This document shows positions 1 through 8,965 of a stretch of 64,000 nt of DNA, piece by piece; the first letter of the stretch is position 1, and every line of letters starts with the position of its first letter. A program made the translations under genes and the position numbers. The notes beneath the pieces were generated by a model that had not been told where the DNA came from, searched no databases, and worked only from the letters and a program-made list of their open reading frames with translations. Source of the stretch: CAZGKX01 sp964525945 (GTDB lineage: Bacteria > Pseudomonadota > Gammaproteobacteria > Legionellales > Legionellaceae); contig CAZGKX010000004.1 of assembly GCA_964525945.1 (NCBI GenBank), forward strand, positions 7,692-71,691, given 5' to 3'.

Positions 1-314
1 AAAAAGCGGTATGGATGGAACTGTTAAACATTCCGTTTGGAAAACTTCGAACGTATGGTGAAATAGCAAAATTAATTGGTCGCCCAAATGCAGTACGAGC
101 AGTAGGGGCTGCAAATGGAAAAAATCCCATTTCTATTATTGCGCCTTGTCATCGAGTCATTGGTAGCAATGGGTCGTTAACTGGATTTGCTGGTGGTTGT
201 GAGATTAAAGCAATTCTTCTTAAATTTGAAGGCCATCTTATCGATGATCCCATGGGTATTCCTTATAATCGTTTGACACAAATTAAGGGACAGAGATCCC
301 TTTATGTGCCTTAA
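1..314 (+). CDS. Methylated-DNA-cysteine S-methyltransferase, 3' part (5' end outside window)
   Basis: This is the C-terminal half of an Ogt/AdaB-type O6-alkylguanine-DNA alkyltransferase, which repairs alkylated guanine by moving the alkyl group onto its own cysteine. The active-site block PCHRVIG is present and is preceded by the [13 protein letters not shown] recognition region. The frame stays open to the left edge and reads KAVW before the first internal ATG at 15. That matches the usual VW..L..IP.G block, so the ATG is not the true start and the gene is cut by the window. The C-terminus is somewhat long after the GG.E.K block. Family assignment is firm; Ogt versus another subtype cannot be decided from this part. 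Confidence 0.9.
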   Translation, partial: KAVWMELLNIPFGKLRTYGEIAKLIGRPNAVRAVGAANGKNPISIIAPCHRVIGSNGSLTGFAGGCEIKAILLKFEGHLIDDPMGIPYNRLTQIKGQRSLYVP

Positions 315-343
315 GCGTAAACTCAATTTCAAAGCCCAATTTT

Positions 344-1216
344 TTATAGAAATCCGGTGCTTCCCATATTTTGATAATCCTCATAAACATCAAGAATAAT
401 CCGTTGAACATCCATGCCTTTGATAGGCCAACACAGCGCTTTCCAAAATGTCCATCCTAGTGCACGTATCCACGTATTTTGATCTAAGATAATCGATTTT
501 TTAAAGGTCTCTCGACTTTCGCCGGTAAAGAAATTCCATGCAATGGCTAAATCACAGGCTGGATCTCCAATGGATAGTAGTCCGAAGTCAATGACAGCAC
601 AGAACTGGCTATTACGAACCAAAAGGTTACTTGTGGCAATGTCGCCATGAACCCAAACGGGTTTGTTTTCCCAATGTGATGCTAGCGCATCATGCCAAAG
701 TCTCGTCGCAATCGCTTTTTCGCGAGTATCCTCAATTTTTGGTATCGCTATTTTCATTTCATTGTCATAAGCGGACAAAGCGCCACCACGATAAAAATTA
801 TGAGTGCCGGCTTCAGGACCATTTGTTGAATCTATGGATTGAAGCTCAGTTAGAAACTGTCCAAGATCATGTGCAAATTGATTCATATTAGAAACACGTT
901 CAATGGATGCTGTTTCTCCCTCAATCCAACCATTAATCGACCAATGCCAAGGATACTCAGCATTTGGGTGTCCTAGCGCTACAGGCGTGGTAATTTGATA
1001 AGAAAGGTGTTTTGAAAGCTTAGGCAGCCATTGAAATTCCTTCAAAATTTGCGGGGCATAGTCTACACTGCTCGGCAAACGAACAAGCATTTCTTGCCCT
1101 AAATGGAATGTTCGATTATCCCAACCATGAATGGCAACAGGGTTAATGGGCAAGTCCCTCCAATTTGGGAATTGTTCAGCAATTAATTTTTTTACTAACA
1201 AGGCATCAATGTTCAC
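344..1216 (-). CDS. Aminoglycoside phosphotransferase (APH) family kinase
   Basis: This is a protein-kinase-like small-molecule phosphotransferase of about 290 residues. The catalytic loop reads VHGDIATSNLLV (HGD.x4.N) and the metal-binding segment reads VIDFG, followed by GDPACDLAIAW, all typical of the APH family. The frame opens at a TTG (1222), but a GTG at 1216 lies six bases after an AGGAA ribosome-binding site (minus-strand sense, 1227-1223) and is the better start. The family phosphorylates antibiotics, choline, homoserine and other metabolites; nothing here fixes the substrate. It stands alone between a convergent alkyltransferase gene and maf, with a plausible promoter at 1261-1290. 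Confidence 0.8.
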   Translation of the reverse strand: MNIDALLVKKLIAEQFPNWRDLPINPVAIHGWDNRTFHLGQEMLVRLPSSVDYAPQILKEFQWLPKLSKHLSYQITTPVALGHPNAEYPWHWSINGWIEGETASIERVSNMNQFAHDLGQFLTELQSIDSTNGPEAGTHNFYRGGALSAYDNEMKIAIPKIEDTREKAIATRLWHDALASHWENKPVWVHGDIATSNLLVRNSQFCAVIDFGLLSIGDPACDLAIAWNFFTGESRETFKKSIILDQNTWIRALGWTFWKALCWPIKGMDVQRIILDVYEDYQNMGSTGFL

Positions 1217-1260
1217 AGGCAATTCCTAATACATTTATTTTTATTCTTTTCTAATCCGAT

Positions 1261-1290
1261 ATAATACGCTTATACACCAATGATAATCAA
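1261..1290 (-). promoter_or_regulatory. Putative sigma-70 promoter for the APH-family kinase
   Basis: In minus-strand sense, TTGATT (1290-1285) is followed after 18 bases by TATTAT (1266-1261). It lies about 45 bases upstream of the GTG start at 1216. The call is by pattern only. Confidence 0.4.
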
Positions 1291-1382
1291 AAATGAGATG
1301 TTAATGACAATAAAATGCTCGGTATTTATTAATGGGGGAAATTGGATGCGTGAGATCAATCACGGGATGATTCTGTTGCTCA

Positions 1383-1982
1383 TCATGCGCCCTTCTTCGT
1401 CAATGAACGGATAGCTTTTAAATCATTGAGCATTTCTCTTACCTTATTTAATGGCAAGCCCATGACAGAATAAAAACAACCATCAATGCGTGAAATAAAT
1501 TGCCCGATATAGCTTTGAATGCCATAACCGCCGGATTTATCTTTGTAATTGCCACTGGTTAAGTAGTGTTTTATTTCACTGTCCGTGATGTTTGAAAACG
1601 TCACGAAGGTTTTATTCATTTCAATTTTTTGATAATCGTAAAAAGTGATGCCGACACTGGTGATAACTTCGTGGGTTTTACCAGTGTAGCGTTTTATCAT
1701 TTGAAACGCGTCTTGTTCATCAAAAGGTTTACCTAAAATAACACCGTCCAAAACTACTTCCGTATCGGCACAGATTACCGGCAGGGGGGGCAGTTGATTC
1801 TGTATGATTGTCTCCCAGGCCGCGTCCAGTTTTTCTTTGGTGATACGTTTAGAATAAGCATCCGATGTTTCATTCGGCGCTACTACCTCAGGCGTATCAA
1901 AAGGAAGGATTTCAAATTCAACTTCCATTTGTTCCAGTAATTCACGCCGTCTAGGACTTTTTGAAGCTAAATATATTTTCAT
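1383..1982 (-). CDS. maf: Maf-like nucleoside-triphosphate pyrophosphatase
   Basis: Maf proteins hydrolyse non-canonical or modified nucleoside triphosphates to monophosphates. The N-terminal signature LASKSPRRRELL is intact, followed by VICADTEVVLDG and LGKPFDEQDA, then SGGYGIQ near the C-terminus, all expected in this family. The frame is open to 2054, but the extra 24 N-terminal residues fit nothing in Maf, so the ATG at 1982 (MKIYLAS) is taken as the start, giving 199 residues, the normal length. It is followed on the same strand by the APH-family gene after about 165 bases. The subtype (dTTP/UTP or m7GTP pyrophosphatase) was not resolved. Confidence 0.93.
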   Translation of the reverse strand: MKIYLASKSPRRRELLEQMEVEFEILPFDTPEVVAPNETSDAYSKRITKEKLDAAWETIIQNQLPPLPVICADTEVVLDGVILGKPFDEQDAFQMIKRYTGKTHEVITSVGITFYDYQKIEMNKTFVTFSNITDSEIKHYLTSGNYKDKSGGYGIQSYIGQFISRIDGCFYSVMGLPLNKVREMLNDLKAIRSLTKKGA

Positions 1983-2122
1983 ACGTGAGACAGAAAAGTG
2001 ACAAAAAATTATTTTAACATGCAGATGCAATATACTCTCTAAAAGAATCGGCAAGTCGATGAGGCCTATAGAAAAAAGGAGACTAATCGTTTGTAACTAA
2101 TTTGAGATAGAATGTACTTTAT

Positions 2123-2930
2123 ATGAGTTTATACCAGAATTTATATAGATTTTATTATACATACAGAGATTTTTCATCTGTTCATAGCTCCGATCTAGAA
2201 GAAAAACAAAAAACAGAAAGAGTGTTCCAAAATGAATTTACAAATTACTATAATGCCTTCAAAGATTCTAAAACATACAAGACAACGTGGTTAAAAGAAA
2301 CACAAAATAATCATTTAAAACTTCTTGATGATCGCCTTAACTCTTATTTAGGCGATCATATATACGAGTATAAAGAAGATAATACTACCTTGTGCCCGAT
2401 CGAATTGATTGCCTTTGTATTATATACTGATGTGTTCTTGATCCAAATGGAGATTTTTTTGTGTTCACACACACGTTTGGTCGAGGCCATTCATAAATTA
2501 GTTAGAAAGACTAGAGCCTCTAATTACCGAGTCCGAACAAGCTGTGTCCGTACAAAAGGCTTCCGCAAACTAAAAATTTAAATTCAATATTGCAGCGCGC
2601 GAAACGATTGTTAAACGGATTACAATCACATGCTGATGATGAAATAAAAAGAACCTGTACAATTAGGCGCAATTAACGATCAAATATTGCACAGAAATTT
2701 CTGGGATTAGCGACTACCTCCTTGAGTAAATGAGCAGCAGAGATCAATGCATTGCCTGAAGATGCAGAAGTACTCAAAGGATAATTACTCACATCTCCCT
2801 TCTATATCTAGACCTTCGTCGCCATATAGAGCAGGTCAATGGTCGACATTTTCGAGGCACGAATGAAACCCAAATTTCAGTATGGAATGAAGCCGCTAGA
2901 TTATTGGCTCTGTACTCTTTCTTTCCTTAA
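2123..2930 (+). pseudogene. Decayed orphan gene with several frameshifts and stops
   Basis: The first 125 or so codons from ATG 2123 read as a plausible soluble, aromatic-rich protein. Around 2500 the sensible reading moves to frame 3 (LITESEQAVSVQKASAN, stop at 2571). It then moves to frame 1 from 2581 (LQRAKRLLNGLQSHADDE, stop 2674) and again in frame 1 from about 2695 (FLGLATTSLSK, stop 2731, then AAEINALPEDAEVLKG, stop 2782). It ends in frame 3 from about 2785 (RHFRGTNETQISVWNEAA, stop 2928). All pieces lie on one strand in order, so this is one gene of about 270 codons broken by at least three frame changes and two internal stops. No family was recognised; an abandoned effector-type gene is a guess. 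Confidence 0.65.
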
Positions 2931-2941
2931 GTTACCAGGAG

Positions 2942-4156
2942 CTAAACAGAGACTGACAATACGTCGGCTTTTTGTAAAAAATTATCACGTTTGAATAATG
3001 TTTTCATATTGCGCAACGCTTGCCGAATGCGTTGAGAGTTTTCAATCAAACCAAATCGGACGTATCCGTCGCCTTGTTGACCAAAACCAATGCCTGGGGA
3101 AACAGCAACATGCGCTTCTTTTAACAAATATTTGCAAAATTCCAAGGAGCCCATGTGTTGGTAAAAGGCAGGAATTTTAGCCCAGAGAAACATGGTCGCT
3201 TTCGGTCGTTCCACGTGCCATCCAATATCATTCAAGCCATCGCATAGCACATTACGGCGTTTTTCATATAAATCACGAATTTCATGGACGCACGTATCAG
3301 GCCCCTCCAATGCAGCAATCGCAGCGACTTGAATAGGGGTAAACGTTCCATAATCCAAATAAGATTTAATACGAGTAAGCGCTGCAACCAGCTCTGCGTT
3401 ACCGCAGGCAAATCCGACTCGCCAACCAGGCATATTGTACGATTTTGACAAAGAATACGTTTCTATGGCGATATCAATGGCACCAGGGACCTGCAAGATG
3501 GAAGGGGCTTTGTAACCATCGAACACAATGTCTGCATACGCCAAATCATGAATCACCCAAATGTTGTGTTGCTTGGCCAAGGCAATAACTTGTTCGAAAA
3601 ACGGATATTCAACGCAATGCGTGCTTGGATTGGCTGGAAAACTGATCACCAAAGCCTTGGGTTTTGGCCACGATTGCACAATGGCCTGTTCAATGGCCTG
3701 CAAAAATTGCTGTTCATCAATCAAAGGAATTTGTTTTACGTTTGCACCGGCAATGACAAAACCATAGGTATGAATGGGGTACGCCGGATCAGGGACAAGA
3801 ACCGTATCGCCAGGTCCTGATATGGCCAATGCCAAATGCGCAAGACCTTCTTTGGAACCAATCGTGGTGACAATTTCCGTTTCACTGTTTAACGTGACTT
3901 GATAATGCCGCTGATACCAACTGGCCATAGCACGTCGTAAACGTGGGATCCCTTTTGACATGGAGTAACGGTGGGTGTCAGGGCGTTGGGCCGTTTCAAT
4001 CAGTTTATCGACAATGTGCTGGGGGGTTGGTTGATCTGGATTACCCATTCCAAAGTCAATGATATCCTCCTGACGAGCTCGCGCTTCCGATTTTAGCTGG
4101 TTAAGGGTGTTAAAAACATAAGGGGGTAGACGTTGGATACGAGAAAATTGGCTCAT
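2942..4156 (-). CDS. alaC: PLP-dependent alanine/aspartate-type aminotransferase (AlaC-like)
   Basis: This is a fold-type I aminotransferase of 404 residues. It carries the PLP-lysine block [15 protein letters not shown], the aspartate segment [10 protein letters not shown] and the substrate-arginine region GYVRFGL near the C-terminus. The opening block ([12 protein letters not shown], then [12 protein letters not shown]) matches the YfdZ/AlaC group, which transfers the amino group between glutamate and pyruvate. The frame is open up to 4201, but the N-terminal extension is unlike the family, so the ATG at 4156 is chosen. It lies downstream of the exonuclease gene on the same strand with about 110 bases between. 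Related enzymes include LL-diaminopimelate aminotransferase, so the exact substrate is inferred. Confidence 0.85.
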   Translation of the reverse strand: MSQFSRIQRLPPYVFNTLNQLKSEARARQEDIIDFGMGNPDQPTPQHIVDKLIETAQRPDTHRYSMSKGIPRLRRAMASWYQRHYQVTLNSETEIVTTIGSKEGLAHLALAISGPGDTVLVPDPAYPIHTYGFVIAGANVKQIPLIDEQQFLQAIEQAIVQSWPKPKALVISFPANPSTHCVEYPFFEQVIALAKQHNIWVIHDLAYADIVFDGYKAPSILQVPGAIDIAIETYSLSKSYNMPGWRVGFACGNAELVAALTRIKSYLDYGTFTPIQVAAIAALEGPDTCVHEIRDLYEKRRNVLCDGLNDIGWHVERPKATMFLWAKIPAFYQHMGSLEFCKYLLKEAHVAVSPGIGFGQQGDGYVRFGLIENSQRIRQALRNMKTLFKRDNFLQKADVLSVSV

Positions 4157-4265
4157 CTTAAATGCCCAGCTAAATGAAATAATGTGGCATATATAATACA
4201 AATGAATGAAGAAATTTGCAAATTCAGTTACCTATACAGGACAAGCCGTTTCGGTCATAACCCCC

Positions 4266-5045
4266 TCATTTGGGCATTTGCATGTTGTTTAAAAACTCGG
4301 TGAGATGATGTTTGTTTTCTTGTTGCAAATATTGCGTAATCCGTTGTAATTCATGGGCATATTCGTCATGATTGATCATGCCCCGTATCCGTTCAAAACG
4401 CAGATAAACACCATACGTGTTCAAGACATCTGTTTCACAATAATTGCGTATTCCTGCTAAATTGCCCGCTTGGTATTCGTCCCACACTTTATTTCCGCTC
4501 ATGCCCATTTTTCCGGGAAAGCCCAATAGCGTGGCAATATCGTCCAGCGGGGCGAACGCTTTGTTCTGGTAAGCTGCTAAAACGTCCATCAAATCAAGGT
4601 GGCGGTAATGAAAACGATTGAGGTAGTTGTTCCAACGAAACGCTTGCTGATGCTCGCCTGTTTCCCAATAATTTGCGGCAGGAATGCCGTGCAGTAGTGA
4701 ACGAAAATGCAGCACAGGTAGATCAAAACCACAGCCGTTCCAACTGACCAGGGTCGGCGTGTATTTCTCGATCCCACCAAAAAAACGCTTGATTAAATCA
4801 GCCTCATCATCGGATTGCTCATCGCCTAAAGACCACACCTTTAATTGCGTAGGTGTGCTTAACACCAATGAAATTGCTACAATTTTTTGCAAATAATGCG
4901 GCAGGAAATCGTGTCCCACTTTTGCTCGTCGCATCGCATAAAGTGCTTGTGCTGTTTCTGCATCGGACAAGCCTTCCAAATGATGTAATTTACGACCTGC
5001 CTCTACATCAGGAACTGTTTCAATGTCAAACACAAGAACGGTCAT
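4266..5045 (-). CDS. DEDD-type 3'-5' exonuclease (DNA polymerase B-like exonuclease family)
   Basis: This is a stand-alone 259-residue nuclease domain. Three exonuclease motifs are visible: FDIET at the N-terminus (Exo I, acidic pair), LVSWNGCGFDLPVL (Exo II) and NYCETDVLNTY (Exo III, tyrosine type). This matches the predicted PolB-like 3'-5' exonucleases that occur without a polymerase domain. The likely substrate is single-stranded nucleic acid; a biological role has not been fixed for most members. It sits between hutI and the aminotransferase gene on the same strand, with about 60 bases to hutI and no obvious functional link. Confidence 0.85.
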   Translation of the reverse strand: MTVLVFDIETVPDVEAGRKLHHLEGLSDAETAQALYAMRRAKVGHDFLPHYLQKIVAISLVLSTPTQLKVWSLGDEQSDDEADLIKRFFGGIEKYTPTLVSWNGCGFDLPVLHFRSLLHGIPAANYWETGEHQQAFRWNNYLNRFHYRHLDLMDVLAAYQNKAFAPLDDIATLLGFPGKMGMSGNKVWDEYQAGNLAGIRNYCETDVLNTYGVYLRFERIRGMINHDEYAHELQRITQYLQQENKHHLTEFLNNMQMPK

Positions 5046-5102
5046 GCGGTGGTGTCCTATTTTAATATTTTGATAAAGCCTAGAGCGCCAAATGCGCGTC
5101 CA

Positions 5103-6299
5103 TCAAACAATTTTTCCAGCTTTAACGATGGTGTGGCAATAGTTTATCGATGGATTGTAAACAATATCATGAGGGTCTTTGCAGGACCAGATGATTAAAT
5201 CAGCTCTTTTTCCACGTTCAATGCTTCCAACCTGTTGATCAATATCAAGTGCTTTGGCCGCATTGATGGTGACCGCGTGCCAAACTTCATCCATGGTTAA
5301 ACCAAACAACAAGCACCCCATGTTCATCATCAAAGGCAGCGTTAAAAAAGGTGAAGTGCCTGGATTTGAATCCGTCGCAATGGCCATAGGGATGTGGTGC
5401 GCTCGTAAGGCTGCAATAGGTGGTTGTTTATGTTCTTTTAAGAAATAGAATGCGCCTGGTAAAAGGACTGCCACTGTGTTATGTGTTGCCAACTGTTGGC
5501 AATCCTCAGACGATAAAAATTCCAAATGATCCACGGATTTAGCGCCATATTGTGCGGCTAAAAGCGCACCTTTTTGATCCGTTAGTTGTTCCGCATGCAG
5601 TTTCAATTGAAAACCGTATTGCTGCGCTGCTACAAATAAACGTTCAACTTGAGCTGGTGAAAAAGCAATGGATTCGCAAAAAGCATCCACAAATTTAGCC
5701 AGTTTCCGCTCGGAAATAATGGGCAACATGTGGGAAATGATGTCATCGATATAAGCATCACTGTTTTTCTTGTATTCGGGTGGAACCGCATGAGCTCCTA
5801 AGAAAGTTCCAATCACGGAGATGTTTAGCTTTGTTTCAAGCAATTGGGCCACAGCCAGGATTTTAATTTCTGTTTCTAGATCCAACCCATACCCAGATTT
5901 TATCTCCACCGTGGTTGTGCCATGTTTTAACATAATTTCAGCACGCATCACAGCGAGTGCCGTGAGCTCTTCAACGCTTGCTTCGCGCGTGGCCTTTACA
6001 GTGGACATAATACCACCGCCTGCTTGAGCAATATCGACATAAGTCGCGCCCTTTAAACGCATGGAAAACTCATCCGCGCGGTTACCGGCATACACAAGGT
6101 GGGTATGGCAATCAATCAACCCAGGAGTCACCAATTGATTGGAGGCATCAATGGTTTGTTGGGCAGAAGCGTTAATAACACCCGATGCTACTTGTTGGAT
6201 GACGCCGTTTTTAATGGCAAGGGAAGCATGCTCTACCATCGGTGTGTCTTTACGCATGGTGGCTATGCGGGCATTGCGAATAATTAAATCATAATCCAT
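5103..6299 (-). CDS. hutI: Imidazolonepropionase
   Basis: HutI opens the imidazolone ring to give N-formimino-L-glutamate, the third step of histidine degradation. The 398-residue length is normal. The amidohydrolase metal motif DCHTHLVYAG and FLGAHAVPPEY are present, as are the HAEQ block, the SVDHLE block and ATDSNPGTSP near the C-terminus. The start at 6299 gives the usual opening of an N-terminal beta-sandwich (MDYDLIIRNARI). The gene lies 3 kb from hutH and on the same strand, separated from it by the SPFH/NfeD pair and others, so the hut genes are scattered and not one operon here. Confidence 0.95.
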   Translation of the reverse strand: MDYDLIIRNARIATMRKDTPMVEHASLAIKNGVIQQVASGVINASAQQTIDASNQLVTPGLIDCHTHLVYAGNRADEFSMRLKGATYVDIAQAGGGIMSTVKATREASVEELTALAVMRAEIMLKHGTTTVEIKSGYGLDLETEIKILAVAQLLETKLNISVIGTFLGAHAVPPEYKKNSDAYIDDIISHMLPIISERKLAKFVDAFCESIAFSPAQVERLFVAAQQYGFQLKLHAEQLTDQKGALLAAQYGAKSVDHLEFLSSEDCQQLATHNTVAVLLPGAFYFLKEHKQPPIAALRAHHIPMAIATDSNPGTSPFLTLPLMMNMGCLLFGLTMDEVWHAVTINAAKALDIDQQVGSIERGKRADLIIWSCKDPHDIVYNPSINYCHTIVKAGKIV

Positions 6300-6456
6300 T
6301 CACTGTTCTCAGCATGGTGCATTCAATGACTTGAATGTACCCAGCAACGCGAGAAAGATCAAGTCCACAAAAATGGATGAAAACATCGAAATTATCCTGT
6401 TCATCAGCAATTGGGTTATTATGCTAAACTATACAAAAACCTAATGCGAGACACCC

Positions 6457-7365
6457 ATGATTGCTATATTGCTGATTGTTTTTTTGGCCATTGCCATTGT
6501 TTTTATGGGGGTTAAACAAGTCCCACAAGGTTATGAATGGACAGTGGAACGATTTGGTCGCTATACGCACACTTTATCACCCGGGCTTGCGATCATTGTA
6601 CCTTTTATTGATAGGATCGGCGCACAACTTAATTTAATGGAACAAGTCCTCGACATTCCTTCCCAGGAAATCATCAGCTCTGACAATGCCATGGTGAAGG
6701 TCGATGCGGTGGTGTTTTATCAAATTGTGGATACCCCAAAAGCGGCTTACGAAGTGCGAAATTTGGAATTGGCCATGCGAAATTTAATCATGACGAATAT
6801 TCGCACCGTTTTGGGCTCTCTCGACTTGGACAGCATGTTATCGCAACGCGATCAAATCAACACCCGTTTGTTAAGTGTTGTTGATCAAGCAACCACGCCC
6901 TGGGGCATTAAAGTCACTCGCGTTGAAATCAAAGAAATTGCACCACCGCGCGATCTCGTGGAGTCAATGGGCCGGCAAATGAAAGCAGAGCGAGACAAAC
7001 GAGCAACAGTTCTTGAAGCGGAAGGACAGCGTCAATCCGCTATTTTACGGGCTGAAGGTGAGAAACAAGCCCTTATTTTACAAGCAGAAGGTAATAAAGA
7101 AGCCGCGTACCGTGAGTCGGAAGCACGGGAAAGATTGGCTGCTGCGGAAGCAAAAGCCACGGAAGTTGTGTCCTTGGCCATTAAAGAAGGGAATGTGCAA
7201 GCCATCAATTATTTTATTGCACAAAAATACGTTGACGCCTTGGGCGCAATCGCTACCTCCAATAATCAAAAACTAGTTCTGCTGCCTTTAGAGGCAACAA
7301 GTATTTTGGGGTCGCTTACCGGAATCGCCGAAATTGCAAAATCAGCTTTTGCTAAGGAATCGTGA
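6457..7365 (+). CDS. qmcA: SPFH/Band 7 (stomatin-like) membrane protein
   Basis: This 302-residue protein belongs to the prokaryotic stomatin group. Residues 1-18 form one N-terminal membrane segment. The SPFH domain follows ([15 protein letters not shown], then [15 protein letters not shown]) and a long Ala/Glu-rich helical region from about 180 to 240 ([18 protein letters not shown]) should form a coiled coil. These proteins oligomerise at the membrane and scaffold microdomains or proteases. The next gene, four bases on, encodes an NfeD protein, the usual partner of this family, so the two are probably one operon. The substrate or cargo cannot be told from sequence. It could equally be named as a generic stomatin homologue. 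Confidence 0.88.
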   Translation: MIAILLIVFLAIAIVFMGVKQVPQGYEWTVERFGRYTHTLSPGLAIIVPFIDRIGAQLNLMEQVLDIPSQEIISSDNAMVKVDAVVFYQIVDTPKAAYEVRNLELAMRNLIMTNIRTVLGSLDLDSMLSQRDQINTRLLSVVDQATTPWGIKVTRVEIKEIAPPRDLVESMGRQMKAERDKRATVLEAEGQRQSAILRAEGEKQALILQAEGNKEAAYRESEARERLAAAEAKATEVVSLAIKEGNVQAINYFIAQKYVDALGAIATSNNQKLVLLPLEATSILGSLTGIAEIAKSAFAKES

Positions 7366-7368
7366 TTC

Positions 7369-7824
7369 ATGAGCAATTTTATTCTGCAGTGGGGTGCCTT
7401 GCACTGGATAGGACTAGCTGCTTTGTTGTTTATCATTGAAGTCTTGACAGGAACAGGTTTTTTACTGTGGATGGCAATTTCCGCTGTCATGGTGGGTATG
7501 CTTTTGAGTTTAAGCCCATTCTCCGTTGCTGTGCAATTGCTGCTTTTTTCGGTGATTTCAATCGCAGTGGCCGTTGGTTGGCGTCTATACTTGCATTTTA
7601 ATCCAACAAAAACCGACCAACCCACATTAAATAAACGTGCCGAGCAATACATTGGTCGTGATTTCATCTTGCAAACCCCGGTTGTAAACGGTATGGGGCA
7701 AATCAAAGTGGATGATAGCTCGTGGCGTGTACGGTGCGACAAAGATCTTCCTGCAGGAACACTAGTTTCTATCGTTGGAGCAGATGGCGTGGTGTTAATC
7801 GCCGAGCCTGTGAAAAAACAATAA
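7369..7824 (+). CDS. NfeD-like membrane protein
   Basis: This is a short NfeD of 151 residues. Three hydrophobic stretches in the first 75 residues make the membrane part. The C-terminal half from about 85 is a soluble OB-fold-like NfeD domain (QYIGRDFILQTPVVNGMGQIKVDDSSWRV, seen as G...L...G.G.V.V....W.). It follows the SPFH gene by three bases, the standard pairing, and is expected to bind and regulate the stomatin partner at the membrane. It lacks the N-terminal serine-protease domain found in long NfeD proteins. A second reading frame on the opposite strand is a shadow. Confidence 0.88.
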   Translation: MSNFILQWGALHWIGLAALLFIIEVLTGTGFLLWMAISAVMVGMLLSLSPFSVAVQLLLFSVISIAVAVGWRLYLHFNPTKTDQPTLNKRAEQYIGRDFILQTPVVNGMGQIKVDDSSWRVRCDKDLPAGTLVSIVGADGVVLIAEPVKKQ

Positions 7825-7858
7825 ACATTCAATACAATTGCATTGGGAGATTAATATT

Positions 7859-7912
7859 ATGCGCCTTGCTGTTTCTGGGACTCACTTAGAAGCTTATCTA
7901 CTAAACGCTTGA
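7859..7912 (+). pseudogene. Truncated 5' stub of a possible AAA/kinase-like ATPase gene
   Basis: A GGGAGA ribosome-binding site stands before ATG 7859, which opens MRLAVSGTHLEAYLLNA and stops at 7910. The first nine residues look like a P-loop start (M.IAVSGTH followed by G.GKST in NTPase families), but the sequence diverges just where the P-loop should continue. It then runs into the 3' end of the convergent phosphatase gene. A truncated gene relic is the simplest reading; a chance 17-codon frame is possible. Confidence 0.35.
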
Positions 7913-8725
7913 CATTGGTCGACTCACTGCATCAAAAGTTGCCGTTTCACAAAGATTAATCTTTTCTTTAACAATTAATTTATTTTTAGAATTAAGTGCA
8001 AATCTAAATAGAATAGGCGCAACATGGTCAAGCTTGTATTGGTCGATACCTTGCTCAAATTCACCTGCATAAAGTAACATTTGGAGTATCTGCAAAGCAT
8101 GAGAATGCCCTACAATCAGAATATTTTGGCCGTTAAGTAATTCTTCCATGATTTGTTCTAAAAAGGGGATAAGTCTATTTATGAGACACTGGTATGACTC
8201 TCCTTCATGATTTTGCGGAAAAGTACCAAAAAGTTTTTCAGATTGATAGTATTTATGTCCAAAAGTAATGTTAGGTGGCCTAAAATGTTTATCATGTATA
8301 TATTTATGAAATGTTTCACGTAGTTTTTTTTCTATTTCGTTTTTGGACATACCCGTGAAGGCCCCAAAATTACGTTCGGCAAGAGCAATTACTATTGTAA
8401 TTTCAAGGAAAGAGACATATTTTGAAAGGACTTCAGCGGTCATATAAGCCCGCCGAAAAGGGGATGCGTATAACCTATCAAATTTAACACCACTTTGAGA
8501 CAATAATTGACCTGTTTGGTGGGTTTTCTCAATACCAGCCGCAGTGGGAATAGAACCATTATTGTAGCCTGCGCAACAATTTTGTAAATTATGATCACTT
8601 TCAGCATGGCGAAGTATACATAACTCCCCTATTTTATTCTTAGATGAATGATGAAAAAAAGCAGATAGGTTATAAAAAGTATTTTTCCTGAGATTTCTTC
8701 GGATAAAAAAAGACGAAGCGTACAT
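7901..8725 (-). CDS. Histidine phosphatase superfamily protein
   Basis: This is a branch-1 histidine (phosphoglycerate mutase-like) phosphatase. The phosphoacceptor motif is CILRHAESDHN near residue 38. A second basic patch SPFRRAYMTAE is about 55 residues further on, a catalytic Glu region lies in ERNFGAFTGM, and the late histidine is in ILIVGHSHAL. The first 30 or so residues (from 8725) are not part of the domain; a later start is possible but no strong ribosome-binding site decides it. The substrate is unknown: fructose-2,6-bisphosphatase, cobalamin-pathway and signalling phosphatases share the fold. AT-rich coding and the isolated position fit an accessory gene. Confidence 0.8.
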   Translation of the reverse strand: MYASSFFIRRNLRKNTFYNLSAFFHHSSKNKIGELCILRHAESDHNLQNCCAGYNNGSIPTAAGIEKTHQTGQLLSQSGVKFDRLYASPFRRAYMTAEVLSKYVSFLEITIVIALAERNFGAFTGMSKNEIEKKLRETFHKYIHDKHFRPPNITFGHKYYQSEKLFGTFPQNHEGESYQCLINRLIPFLEQIMEELLNGQNILIVGHSHALQILQMLLYAGEFEQGIDQYKLDHVAPILFRFALNSKNKLIVKEKINLCETATFDAVSRPMSSV

Positions 8726-8765
8726 TCATTGTTCTCAATTGAATTATTTGATAAAGCAAACAAAA

Positions 8766-8784
8766 GGCTCTTACTTACAGAGCC
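8766..8784 (-). terminator. Rho-independent terminator after the 28-aa membrane peptide gene
   Basis: In minus-strand sense the sequence reads GGCTCT, seven-base loop, AGAGCC, then TTTTGTTTG. The stem is perfect over six pairs and is followed by a T-rich tract. It lies about 30 bases after the stop of the short gene at 8815-8901. Confidence 0.65.
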
Positions 8785-8814
8785 CTCTGCCTATGACCTT
8801 ATAGATCGGGAAAT

Positions 8815-8901
8815 TTAAGTAAAAATACGCGATATGATCCAGATGATTGCCAAAATACTCAATGGCACTCCCAGCAACCAAGCAATAATATATTTAAACA
8901 T
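8815..8901 (-). CDS. 28-residue membrane peptide
   Basis: This is a very short gene that standard length cut-offs miss. It is a 28-residue, single-pass hydrophobic peptide beginning MFKYIIAWLLGVPLSI and ending in ISRIFT. A strong ribosome-binding site (AGGAAAGG, minus-strand sense) lies three bases upstream of the ATG at 8901, and a stem-loop with a T tract follows the stop, so the gene has start and end signals of its own. Aliphatic residues fill positions 4-25 around one GVP turn. No function is known to me. It follows the PRC-barrel gene, with a hairpin between them. Confidence 0.65.
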   Translation of the reverse strand: MFKYIIAWLLGVPLSILAIIWIISRIFT

Positions 8902-8918
8902 GACCTTTCCTCATAAAG

Positions 8919-8949
8919 CACACACTCCACCAACAGATGGAAGTGTGTG
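8919..8949 (-). terminator. Hairpin between the PRC-barrel gene and the 28-aa gene
   Basis: Eight-base arms CACACACT and AGTGTGTG enclose a 15-base loop just after the PRC-barrel stop. In minus-strand sense it is followed by CTTTAT. It may be a weak terminator or attenuator that separates expression of the two genes. Confidence 0.4.
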
Positions 8950-8965
8950 TAGTTTTGTATTAATT

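Noticed and set aside
1296..1411. A 38-codon frame between the APH-family gene and maf.
   Set aside because: No ribosome-binding site, poor protein-like composition, and overlap with the end of maf.
7266..7832. A 188-codon open frame antisense to the NfeD gene.
   Set aside because: The plus-strand frame is a recognisable NfeD in the normal pairing with an SPFH protein; the antisense translation matches nothing.
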